A DNA stretch of 28,743 bases from Tetmemena sp. SeJ-2015 (Eukaryota; Ciliophora; Spirotrichea; Sporadotrichida; Oxytrichidae), in assembly GCA_027382625.1 (NCBI GenBank), contig JAJKFJ010020662.1:1-28743 (forward strand). Reading direction: 5' to 3'. Both the position numbers and the translations under genes were made by a program. The notes below the pieces were generated by a model that saw only the letters and a program-made list of their open reading frames with translations, made no database searches and was not told the DNA's origin. How positions within the stretch are numbered: position 1 is the stretch's first letter; each line of letters opens with the position of its first letter. Of the stretch, positions 10,195-18,327 are shown piece after piece.

Positions 10195-10704
10195 AATCAT
10201 TATCATTTGAATTAGAATTAAATTTTAAGCAATCCTTGTAGCCTATTGGTAGGTGATCTGTGTATAGAGTTACTTCATTATATTATTTTGAGCTTCTCTA
10301 ATTTCTTGGCTCAGAGTTTTTTAGCAGCAATACCTCTTCACAGAAGGCACCTATCGGTATGGGAAAAGTTTACTAAATTAAATAAGCTATGCTGCAAGCC
10401 CATATTGAACTAAAATCGCAATTCAACGGCTAATTATCTACATTTCTTCAAAAATTATATTAATTTGATTCATATTAAATTAAATTTTAATTATAAATTA
10501 TTCTCTTCATATTATATTTTTACAAAACGTAAGTATCTATTTGCTTAAAGTAAAATTATTAATAAATTGTAAAATTCTTTTTTAAATTTAAATTAGTTAA
10601 TCGCTTTAAAATCTTTATATAAAGTATGGATATAATTTTTAATTGATTTTATGAATTAATCTAAATTCTAAATTCCTTTTAAAGCACTAGATATTTCAAT
10701 TTGA
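10195..10704 (+). CDS. Unknown protein, code-6 frame of 169 codons
   Basis: The frame opens after TGA 10192-10194 and closes at TGA 10702-10704, whose last base is also the A of the next ATG. The first 80 codons read SNPCSLLVGDLCIELLHYII, FLAQSFLAAIPLHRRHLSVW, EKFTKLNKLCCKPILNQN. The remainder is Asn/Lys/Ile/Phe-rich and doubtful. A 20-bp imperfect inverted repeat (10241-10262 with 10340-10362) lies inside. No family recognised. Confidence 0.35.
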
Positions 10705-10883
10705 TGATAGATAAATTAAGAACTGAGTTCAATGATGTAAACTTTGAAACAGAAGTCAATCTTCCTAATAATATTAATAGAAATCACTCAATAGTGCAAG
10801 AAATAGAATTCAAAATTAATTAAGAAGAGTACTCAGATACTCTCTTTTAAAAATTTAAAATATAAACGAGGGAATCTGAATGA
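10704..10883 (+). CDS. Small acidic protein or gene segment, 59 aa
   Basis: ATG 10704-10706 to TGA 10881-10883. The sequence is strikingly protein-like and acidic: DKLRTEFNDVNFETEVNLPN, NRNHSIVQEIEFKINQEEYS, then QTRESE before the stop. Gln is written TAA, CAA and others. The frame is open upstream of the ATG too, so it could be the C-terminal segment of a longer gene. No family recognised. Confidence 0.42.
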
Positions 10884-11066
10884 TAAAAAAAATATAAAAA
10901 ATAATGATTAACTATATTATATAATTCATTTTTATTAAAGAAACATCATTTTTAATATGAATTAATATTTAGAAGAAATTTGTTGAATATTTCTAATAAT
11001 TTATATCCTTTTTATTTTTATTTCGCAAATTTACTTAATAATTTTAAAAATTATATAATTCTATGA

Positions 11067-11516
11067 TAGAATTTTCATTAATTTTTTTAATTGATTAGAA
11101 TTGGATTGATTTTAAATCATATATAGAATTATACAGTATTCAAAGATAAAACTTATATTTTATTTAAATTTAATCACAAGAAAAAGACTTCTTCAAAATT
11201 ACTAAAATATAATAAACAAAAAGTTAAATTTCTTTAAGCTTTTACTTAAAATATCCCTTAAAATGAATTAAAAATAAAAATATTTCTTTTAAATCTTTAA
11301 AAATATTTCTAGTTTAAGACTAAATCAAATATATTAAATAAAGAAGATTTCTAAAATAATATGAATAAAATTAAAAGAATTAATTAGATTAAATTAGATT
11401 TAGATGTATCTTTTGCATTAGCACTAGCTTCTCAAGATTAATTGATCTTTTTTATGATTGGCAATTCGAGATAGTATACAAAAATACTTAGAATGTATTA
11501 AAATTCAAGAGATTGA
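11067..11516 (+). CDS. Unknown basic protein, 149 codons
   Basis: The frame opens after TGA 11064-11066 and ends at TGA 11514-11516. It is Lys/Asn/Gln-rich with many TAA/TAG as Gln, and improves toward the end: NLQKYFQFKTKSNILNKEDF, INQIKLDLDVSFALALASQD, IFFMIGNSRQYTKILRMY. An ATG at 11361 would give a 51-aa protein. The next frame starts at ATG 11518, two bases after this stop. No family recognised. Confidence 0.42.
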
Positions 11517-11517
11517 G

Positions 11518-12147
11518 ATGCCTTAATTTATATAAACTTATCTTTTCATAAATTTGAACTCTAAAAATTCTAGATAGAATTCTTTTCTAAACTGAGGGCC
11601 ATCATTTATAATTTTTATCAAGGATTATTCAAATTGCTTAATTGAATACAATTATTGCAAGTTTAGTAAGGAAAACTTAAGTTTCATTGCTTTTTTAAAA
11701 TTAAAATAGCTGGCTCCTGAGGAACCAATCGTTTTATTATTTAATATAACTTTGCTTAATTAATGGAAAATATAATTAATATTCGTGGTTACTGGATTAG
11801 AATGTGAATTAAAAAGTGAGGGTCTGATAAATGAGATAGAAGAACTAGCAGTAAGTATGCTAGTTGAAGAAGATATTGAGCCATAAACGTTAAATCACCT
11901 CTCTAATATTAAAAAAATTAATTTTTGGGGGTACTTTTCAGCGAAAATCTCATTATTTTTTTAAAAAGATTTTTGCTGATCTCATTTTGATGGACCTAAA
12001 ACGGGGGTATTAAAATTTAATTTAGTGTCAAAGTTTTAGATTTCAGATTTTTTAGGAAGGGAAATTAAAAAACATTGTCTATAGTTATTTAAACTTTACT
12101 CTAACTTATTAAAACTTTCTCGAATATATTTATTTAGAAGAATCTGA
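11518..12147 (+). CDS. Unknown protein, about 210 codons, two internal TGA
   Basis: ATG 11518 (MPQFIQTYLFINLNSKN) opens a frame with TGA at 11593 and 11977 and a closing TGA at 12145. The centre is among the most convincing coding DNA in the window: KLKQLAPEEPIVLLFNITLL, IFVVTGLECELKSEGL, NEIEELAVSMLVEEDIEPQ. After the second TGA it still reads well (SHFDGPKTGVLKFNLVSKF; SDFLGREIKKHCLQLFKLY). Its tail overlaps another frame that leads into the TFIIS-like region. No family recognised. Confidence 0.45.
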
Positions 12148-12244
12148 CCAAATAGGATCAAAGTTGAAATAATTAATAAAGTTTAATTTGATCTTTAACT
12201 CTGATTTTAAATTAAAGATTAAGGCCCTGCAATAAGTTTTAAAA

Positions 12245-12808
12245 ATGCAACAATTAAAAATTATATTAGAGATTATAGGTGGAAATTTAATAAAAAAAAG
12301 AATAAAATTATTTATTAAATGGAATAAAGTCTTGATTGTAAGACTTTCTCAGATTGAATAATTATTAGGCCACTCGATTCAGCATAATAATTTAAGAATT
12401 TTTTATCCTTGCCACTTTTGAGTTTGTGAACTCTACTCAGAGTTATTAGCGACACAAATTAAGATGAAATGTATTTACGAAGGCGAGGAATAAGCGCATC
12501 GTATCTCGCTAAAAATAAGAGTTGTTGATATCATTAAAGATGCAACTCATATTAAGTTTTTATAAGCTATTGAGCGAGCTGTATATTAGGAGTTTATCTA
12601 CGATTTCAGCTGACATGATTTTGCAACTTTCAACTCATTATTTTATTCACTCACATCACAGGTTTATTATAATTATCAACTTTCTTAAATTAGTATTAAA
12701 ATCTAGGAATCAAGATGTTACATTAGAGAAGATTAAGTTTAGTAATCAGTTGATAGGAGGTTGTGAACATGTGGATTATATTGAACCTGAATCCGTAGGG
12801 AAGTGATG
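12245..12808 (+). pseudogene. TFIIS-like (transcription elongation factor S-II) segment, interrupted
   Basis: One frame reads LIKKRIKLFIKWNKVLI (compare the TFIIS N-terminal domain, ending in a Lys-Trp-Lys helix). After a TGA at 12419 it reads VCELYSELLATQIKMKC and then HIKFLQAIERAVYQEF, very like the central-domain signature IE-x-A-[IV]-YQEF. After TGA 12611 the match moves to another frame: LKSRNQDVTLEKIKF and DYIEPES fit the following NLKD..NP.LR..I and PEE region. The C-terminal zinc ribbon was not found. Either a decayed copy, or a gene with frame-changing introns or eliminated segments. Confidence 0.33.
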
Positions 12809-13440
12809 AAAGTGTCTGTAGCAGTCTATTGGATAACTAAATAAGATAAGCTGTCCCATCCTGACATTCCATGCCTATTTATCTGTGGAAATTTAACCAA
12901 TTTTGCAGCTTGAAGGCGTTCATCAATTACCGTGAAGCGCATTTGGTTGCTGACTGAAATCTATAGGATTTTTAGCTCTACTTTGTGTCTAAGTGTGAAA
13001 CACAGATTTTTTTTAAAGATAAAAAAAATCGAACCTAAGTACTCATGGGGTTGATAATGACGTTTTCTCACAGCGTGTTATTTTTGAAGTCGAGACTCGT
13101 GTGGTTAAAATGTCCTTTAGGGATTCATAATTTTTGACTTTAATAAATAAATTCCTTTTTTTAAGAATATTCATTAAATTCCTAAGATAATTAAATGCTT
13201 GATTTTACATTGGTATCTGTAATCAAAATAAGCTTTAATTTATCTCTTTATAATAGTTGAATAGATAGTTGCACAATTATCGCTCTATGATTAAAATAAG
13301 AAAAAGCATAAGATCTAAATAACATTTATTAAAATTTCACTTATTATATTACCTTCAAGGAAGCTTTTAAGCCTAAATGTCTAAGATCTTTATAATTTTT
13401 GGCCAATTTTTGTAAATTAAAAAAAATTTGACAATAAAAG
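12809..13440. other. No clear gene
   Basis: Moderately AT-rich with a GC-richer patch at 12830-13120. Short frames such as KFNQFCSLKAFINYREAH occur, but none is long or recognisable. I looked here for the TFIIS zinc ribbon (two Cys pairs around QTRSADEP) and did not see it. Confidence 0.35.
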
Positions 13441-13667
13441 GATTAGGTGACCTTCAGCCCCCCCGAATTTCAAAAATATTTTAAGTTGAAAAAAGGATTT
13501 TATCTATTTTCAAATACTAAATAAATGCTTAAAAATTAAATCTAATGATGAATTCTTTTCAGGTATTCTAAAAAAGAATATACACCTCTTTGATAGAATA
13601 GAAAATGAGTGCAATGTCAAGATTTTACAAAAGAATAAATTTTAATGAATAAAATTTTTAAGATTGA

Positions 13668-13952
13668 GATTTATAAACAATAGTACATCATCAAATTAAA
13701 TAAAAATAAAGACTTATCAATTTATTATGGGTAAGATACAAATAGTAAATCACAGATATTGAGCAAGATACACAAAAAGAAGCTAAGTCTCACATAGTAG
13801 AGATCAACTTTAAGCCTCCAGCTCCAACTGTAAAAAAATGTAATCTAAATTTAAGAATTACTGTTAACAAAGATGAAAAAGTGCGCTACAACAGCAGTAA
13901 GAGAAGGATATCAGAATGCTAGAACTACACAACTTACCTCTAGTTCAGCTGA
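13668..13952 (+). CDS. Unknown protein, code-6 frame in pair-2 left arm
   Basis: The frame opens after TGA 13665-13667 and reaches TGA 13950-13952. It reads DIEQDTQKEAKSHIVEINF, KPPAPTVKKCNLNLRITVN, KDEKVRYNSSKRRISECQ. The same protein, more degraded, is encoded on the opposite strand in the other arm. The TGA is present in both arms, and the following codons are also conserved (ARQDSPAQITASS against ARQDSLAQITASS, with CAA in one and TAA in the other). The frame may therefore be read on in life. Function unknown. Confidence 0.45.
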
Positions 13953-13992
13953 GCACGCCAAGACTCTCCTGCTCAAATAACTGCAAGTTCAA
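13757..13992 (+). repeat. Inverted repeat pair 2, left arm
   Basis: Matches the reverse complement of 14120-14340, best at the inner end, where the opposite strands share GCAGTTATTTGAGC, and at GAGAAGGATATCAGAAT. Divergence with indels shows an old duplication. The loop is about 130 bp. Confidence 0.65.
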
Positions 13993-14119
13993 AGCAAAAC
14001 CGTGCTATAAAAATATTTAAAAAAAAGAGAATAATAGTTTTGGTTGAAGTTAGGACAAGGAGTTTTAAGGTGATGATTTTTGCAATGGAGTAATTTTTTG
14101 TTTTATGGAAAAAATATAA

Positions 14120-14340
14120 AAGAACTTGCAGTTATTTGAGCAAGAGAGTCTTAGCGTGCTCATTTGAGCTAGAGATACGTCATGTAGTTAAATAATATTC
14201 TGATATCCTTCTCGTACTGTTTTTGTAGAGCTCTTTTTCATTTTTTTAAAATATTAATTCTTAATTTAAAATTACTTTGCTTTCAGTTTAAAATGGAAGC
14301 TTAAAGTTGATATCTATTTATCTTCTTATTTTATCTTTTG
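14120..14340 (-). repeat. Inverted repeat pair 2, right arm
   Basis: Partner of 13757-13992. Read leftwards it continues the frame that starts in the adjoining palindrome (ATG 14469-14471), so pair 2 and the palindrome share one gene-like unit. Confidence 0.62.
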
Positions 14341-14471
14341 CTAAATATCTCGGGGGGGCTTTCTCGACAGAAAATTTATAATTAATGAATAAAGGTAAGG
14401 AAAAATAAGCTTATAGGATAATTTTCGCTCCTAAATCTGATTCTTCCAGTTATAGAGGCCTCTTCGTACAT
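14283..14471 (-). pseudogene. Leftward copy of the palindrome gene, decayed
   Basis: ATG 14469-14471 in the left palindrome arm gives MYEEASITGRIRFRSENY, identical at the start to the rightward gene at 14646, then diverges (FCRESPPEIFSKRQNKK) and stops at TGA 14283-14285. Beyond the stop, pieces homologous to the 13668-13952 protein follow down to about 14120, with more TGA breaks. Confidence 0.38.
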
Positions 14472-14553
14472 CTAAGGCTTCAAATTTTAATCCTAATTCA
14501 GTCAGCTAGACGTCACTTGCACCTAAATAAAATTTATATCTTTAGATAATTTT
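14352..14553 (+). repeat. Large palindrome, left arm
   Basis: Almost base-for-base the reverse complement of 14565-14770 across an 11-nt spacer (14554-14564). Identity is essentially complete for the inner 150 bp or more and falls at the outer G7/C7 ends. Such a perfect hairpin implies very recent inverted duplication, gene conversion, or an assembly foldback. Confidence 0.92.
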
Positions 14554-14564
14554 ACAATAGCAAA

Positions 14565-14770
14565 AAATTATCTAAAGATATAAATTTTATTTAGGTGCAA
14601 GTGACGTCTAGCTGACTGAATTAGGATTAAAATTTGAAGCCTTAGATGTACGAAGAGGCCTCTATAACTGGAAGAATCAGATTTAGGAGCGAAAATTATC
14701 CTATAAGCTTATTTTTCCTTACCTTTATTCATTACATTATAAGATTTTACTGTCGAGGAAAGGCCCCCCC
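14565..14770 (-). repeat. Large palindrome, right arm
   Basis: Partner of 14352-14553. The outer end is the run CCCCCCC at 14764-14770, beyond which the flanks are unrelated. Confidence 0.92.
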
Positions 14771-15047
14771 AAAACCTCTGATTATCTATTTGAATTTTAC
14801 CCATATTTCAACGGACTTAGAAAATAGAGTAAAGAAGCTATATAAAAAATAAAAGAAGTAGAACATGAGCTTTTTCCTCAGCTCTTTGGAAAGGTTTGTA
14901 CTAAAAAAATGGAGGACCAAACTTTGTGCGACATCATTAGTTAAAAAGGCATCATCTATGAGTTAATAAAATAAAAATTATTATCTATTGGGAGGATAAG
15001 TACAATGTCTAAATTAAAGTAGTATATATTCATCAAGATAAAAATGA
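14646..15047 (+). CDS. Unknown basic protein, 133 aa, starting in the palindrome
   Basis: ATG 14646 lies in the right palindrome arm and TGA at 15045-15047. The N-terminus has a hydrophobic stretch (ISLFFLTFIHYIIRF, residues 20-34). Then come KAPPKPL, DLENRVKKLYKKQKKQNM, SLERFVLKKWRTKLCATS and NKNYYLLGGQVQCLNQSS. TAA/TAG serve as Gln in several places, and under the standard code it would stop at 68 aa. No family recognised. The first 40 residues are duplicated in the opposite arm. Confidence 0.42.
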
Positions 15048-15300
15048 TAATAAAATGAAGATTAAAAGTTTTTAATTGATATTTTCAAATTAATCTATTT
15101 AAAAAAAATTGTCAAAATTGAGAGAATTAAGCTATGATAAAATAAGAATGAAAGAATGTAATTAATGATAAGAAAAGGTATTTTCTGCAAATAATTACAA
15201 ACTAAAGATTTAGTTTTTTAACTTATTTTTAAAGTGATATATTTTTATTGTTATGTCAAGCTGACTTCTTCATTTAATCCCATTCTAAAACCTTTTTAAT
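15048..15300. other. AT-rich, no feature seen
   Basis: Low-complexity DNA between the palindrome gene and a copy of a transposon end. No coding texture. Confidence 0.4.
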
Positions 15301-15360
15301 GTGATAAGAAAGAGAGAATAAGATATGTATAATTTATTTCTTTATTATAAGAAGATTACG
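15301..15360 (+). repeat. Extra copy of the older element's terminal sequence
   Basis: It resembles 16603-16660 in the same orientation (GATAAGAAAG...TGTATAATT...TTTCTTTATTA). That segment is the left terminal repeat of the older transposon, so this is a solo end, or the foldback unit 15435-16582 inserted between duplicated ends. Confidence 0.4.
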
Positions 15361-15434
15361 AATTAGTAATTGAGGGTTGTATAAAAGTAAATGAATGCAA
15401 TTCTTGAGCTGATGTCTAAGGTCTCTAATGCGTA

Positions 15435-15875
15435 GCAGTTTTTAAATCGTTCTATCCTAGTAGAAATTCATTGAAATGTGGTATTTAATTAAATAAGACT
15501 TCATAAAATTGACACAATAGAAGTTTGGAATATTTTAGAGTATTAGAGCGTGATCGCATCTTTTTTTTAAATTAGCCGAGCAGAGATAAAGTGCATGATA
15601 ATCAAGACGTGGAAAATGTTTCAATGTTTCAATCCCTAGTGATGTGAGATTAGGAGTGTGAATTAGAGTGTTAAATATAAATCCACAGATATAATATATA
15701 AATAATAAAAGCATGCAATGGCTACCCGAGCCATGTATAGCCCTAAATCTATGTTCAGAGTTCTGCCATCTCTGATATTGCGAAGCCTTCTTAACACCCT
15801 TAGGGTACCTCTATATGCTTAGCAAGAAAGAGATAGAGCAACAGCATAGTGGATGCGGTAGCCAAGCCATTAAAT
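15435..15875 (+). repeat. Foldback unit, left arm
   Basis: Reverse-complement match to 16143-16582, for example AATCAAG-CGTGGAAAATG, TCCCTAGTGATGTGAGATTA and TATATGCTTAGCAA. Differences in the coding part fall partly at silent sites. Confidence 0.85.
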
Positions 15876-15914
15876 TTTAATGGTGAAGAGATAAAAAAGT
15901 CTACTCCTCATTGA
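15717..15914 (+). CDS. Unknown protein in foldback left arm
   Basis: This frame ends at TGA 15912-15914 and reads VQSSAISDIAKPSQHPQG then TSICLARKRQSNS. The matching frame in the other arm reads AISDSAKPSQHPQG and TSICLAKKRYSDS. Three Gln codons differ silently between arms: TAG 15738, TAA 15792 and TAG 15801 here against CAG, CAA and CAG there. That is direct support for both the frame and the code. A different frame with ATG 15724 is also open, but lacks this support. Function unknown. Confidence 0.45.
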
Positions 15915-16141
15915 TGAGCAAGCAATCGTAACTGCTAGACATGTAATTCTACAAATGTTACAAATAGATAGGCATATGATTTAAAGCGGGGTCTAATGAA
16001 TGTTGTAGTTCTAAGCATGAACAGAGTCATCTGGATCCAGTGGTTGCAAAAAGACTATCCAGACTTGATAGAATCATTCTGTATGGAGATTAGATTGAGT
16101 ACCTTCAGAGATTGGAGGCTGTAAAGCGGAACCTACCGCAG

Positions 16142-16279
16142 TCACTATGCGCTGTCGCTATATCTCTTTTTTGCTAAGCATATAGAAGTACCCTGAGGGT
16201 GTTGAGAAGGCTTCGCACTATCAGAGATGGCCGGACTCAGAACACAGATGTAGGGCTGTGCATGCCTGGGTGTAGCCAT
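16142..16279 (-). CDS. Unknown protein in foldback right arm, 45 aa
   Basis: ATG 16277-16279 to TGA 16142-16144. It is the counterpart of 15717-15914 with glutamines written CAG/CAA at the three diagnostic sites. In the other arm the frame continues past this point, so this copy may be truncated by its TGA. Confidence 0.42.
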
Positions 16280-16582
16280 TGCGTTTTTTTATTATTTAAA
16301 TATTAACTGTGTGGCTTTAAAAATTGCACTCAAATTCGCACTCCTAATCTCACATCACTAGGGATTGAAACATTATAACATTTTCCACGCCTTGATTATC
16401 ATGCACTTTATCTCTGCTCGGCTAATTTAAAAAAAGATGTGATCACGCTCTAATACTCTAAAATATTACAAACTTCTAATGTGTCAATTAATTTAATGTA
16501 GATTAAAGTTTTATGAAGTCTTATTTAATTAAATCCCGCATTTGAATAATTTTATACTAGAATAGAGCGAATGAAAAACTGC
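16143..16582 (-). repeat. Foldback unit, right arm
   Basis: Partner of 15435-15875, ending 22 bp before the left end of the older transposon. Confidence 0.85.
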
Positions 16583-16604
16583 CACAGATTCAAAATGCTA
16601 TAAA

Positions 16605-16660
16605 ATGATAAGAAAGTGAAAATAATGTGTGTATAATTAATTTCTTTATTAATACTTATA
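16605..16660 (+). repeat. Terminal inverted repeat of older element, left
   Basis: About 25 of 29 bases match the right end over the inner block. The left copy has about 18 extra bases between ATGATAAG and TGTATAAT. Confidence 0.6.
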
Positions 16661-16663
16661 ATT

Positions 16664-17727
16664 ATGCGAGTCAAACGCGAAATTACTCAAAAATAACTGC
16701 ATGATCTATCCTATCTCAGTTTCATTTTGACTCTAAGGTATGGATGTAGTCACCCTTATCAGTAGTAATAGCCAGTTCTCAACATCAACTCCATCGCAAA
16801 AATGTTGAGAGTGCCAGCGCGCACTATACTCTCGCATTTGAAAGTTGCTTTGCAGATGAGAAAGTTAGGAGTTGCAGCTGTTCCTCATCGCACTTCTAAG
16901 TTTCAAGATGTGCACATCAATTATTTGATTGATCCTCAAACTCTTCGCCACTAAGCACACTTCAGTTTGGAGTAGCGCGCGAAGATCTTTAATAGATAGT
17001 TTCCTTATCTCAAGATCTCTCCGTAGACTTTAGCAAACATCTATCGTTGAAATGGCATAACGTACAAAACTTTGAATCGAGTGAAGCGCGTTATAGACTT
17101 CACTAAGCCATTTTATTATAACAATCTGAAATATATTTACACTGCTCAGGTGTGAGAGGGATAGCGTGAAGTTTGTATGTGCTGACGAAGCTGTGTTCAC
17201 TCACAACACCTTCATGAAGAAGAGTTGGTACAAGAAGCACGATAACATAGAAGTTTACGAGTAGAAAGTAAATATAAACTACAAGTGCGTTACTTGCAGG
17301 AATCAGCGAAGACTCAGGCTTAGAAGCTTATGTCCTTCATCCTCGCTCTATCAAGCGAGAGCAGTATGTTGCGTTCCTTAAGAAGCTCAGAGAGAAGATC
17401 ACAGACGGTGAGATCGTTCTACTCGTTGACAACCTCAGCGTACACAAGACAAAGGAAGCGAAGAAGGCATACGCTGAGTTTAACATCACTCCTGTTTTTA
17501 ATGTTCCATACTCGCCAGAGTTCAACGGCATTGAGTTTTACTGCTGGAACTTAGTTAAGGGACACTATAAGAAGCTGCTGCTCTATCACTTGATGCATGA
17601 TTAAGCTATCGATACAGAGGATTTAATAGTGATAGTTGTAAGAGAGTGGAAGACAAAGTTATGTGCGAGATAAGGTAGAGTGAATATTTAGGAAAAGTAT
17701 TTAAGCTTAACTTAATGCAGACTTAAG
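16664..17727 (+). pseudogene. DDE transposase (Tc1/mariner-IS630 type), decayed
   Basis: ATG 16664 starts a frame with helix-turn-helix-like helices (SIAKMLRVPARTILSHLK; KISPQTLANIYR) and NGITYKTLNRVKR. TGA at 17048-17050 stands where the younger transposase has Arg (FHRN against YR-TGA-N), so it is a mutation. A frameshift at about 17150 leads to VKFVCADEAVF (first Asp). Another at about 17297 leads to ISEDSGLEAYVLHP, LLVDNLSVHKTKEA (second Asp) and YSPEFNGIE (Glu), with 34 residues between Asp and Glu (DD34E). In-frame TAA reads as Gln (HDQAID). The end is uncertain, near 17727. Not functional. Confidence 0.85.
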
Positions 17728-18076
17728 TCACTTTTGCTTATCTGGGAAGAAGGGATTCTTAAGAGGTTCCTTTCTCTCTTCTGTTGGGCCAGATGGACCT
17801 AGCTTCCTCATCTTCGAACCTGCTCCCGCATCTATGTGCATCTCGTCGTCCCTAAGTTTGTATAGTGATAGAAGCTTGCTCACCTCGATGCTTGTATTTT
17901 GCTTCCGTGCTCTGAATACCTTTGCTCTCTCCTTCATTAAGTAGATGCCAGTGCCAGGTTTCTCAACACAGTTAAACTCTAAAACTTACTAGAGAAGTAG
18001 GGATACTTCTGAAGCTGCTCAAACCATTCGTCGCTGATAACTATTCCTTGCTTCTTTGGTCGTTCTCCTCTACTTA
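17728..18076 (-). pseudogene. Older element, 232-aa-type gene, 3' part
   Basis: It reads PKKQGIVISDEWFEQLQKY, then in a shifted frame NCVEKPGTGIYLMKERAK, LLSLYKLRDDEMHIDAGAG and a basic tail ending FFPDKQK at TGA 17728-17730. It is the continuation of 22639-22950 across the inserted younger element. The frame change falls at an 11-bp GTAAGTTTTAG (17979-17989), either a tiny intron-like motif or an indel. The stop lies at the transposase end, as in the younger element. Confidence 0.6.
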
Positions 18077-18078
18077 TA
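18077..18078. repeat. TA target-site duplication, left
   Basis: TA flanks the left terminal repeat and is matched by TA at 22637-22638, as expected for this transposase superfamily. Confidence 0.75.
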
Positions 18079-18103
18079 GTTCATTTATATGGGAATTGAT
18101 AGG
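18079..18103 (+). repeat. Terminal inverted repeat, younger element, left
   Basis: Matches 22612-22636 in reverse complement with about two or three mismatches over 25 bp. Similarity stops inside. Confidence 0.85.
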
Positions 18104-18170
18104 ATTAAAAGAATAATACTCCAAGATGGCTGCCGATATTATTATAGTTTAGGTTTCCATTCCGGGTCTG

Positions 18171-18196
18171 AAAATCGTGAGTGTGGTAAACCCCCT

Positions 18197-18231
<35 letters not shown>

Positions 18232-18255
18232 ATGATTAACCGCACTCACGATTTT
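18171..18255 (+). repeat. Hairpin enclosing an eleven-copy TAG microsatellite
   Basis: AAAATCGTGAGTGTGG (from 18171) and CCGCACTCACGATTTT (to 18255) form a stem with one mismatch. The loop holds about eleven TAG triplets (18197-18229). It lies in the leader between the left terminal repeat and the first gene, a plausible regulatory or recombination structure. Confidence 0.8.
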
Positions 18256-18327
18256 AGAGCCGCGATTAGATTAGATCAGATTGGGTGGTCGCTGTCTAAT
18301 AGCCACTATTAAATAATTAAAGCCACT

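Larger units (their letters stand above)
15435..16582. mobile_element. Foldback unit of 1148 bp with long inverted repeats
   Basis: Arms of about 440 bp (15435-15875 and 16143-16582) begin GCAGTTTTT and end AAAAACTGC and are clearly related throughout, with scattered substitutions. The loop is about 270 bp. Sequences outside the ends are not related. Long-arm foldback elements are known in several eukaryotes. Here each arm also carries a conserved short reading frame. No target duplication could be fixed. It sits directly beside the older Tc1-like element. Confidence 0.6.

Noticed and set aside
13464..13756. Eliminated segment flanked by GA pointers next to the CCCCCCC run at 13456
   Set aside because: Similarity of the flanks to the other copies is too weak and a 2-bp pointer occurs by chance.
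17048..17050. TGA read as tryptophan in the older transposase
   Set aside because: The aligned residue in the younger transposase is Arg, and the gene also has two frameshifts, so a mutation is the simpler reading.
18079..18103. Telomere-repeat ends as in Oxytricha TBE
   Set aside because: No C4A4 or G4T4 repeat at either end; the ends are AT-rich GTTCATTTATATG.
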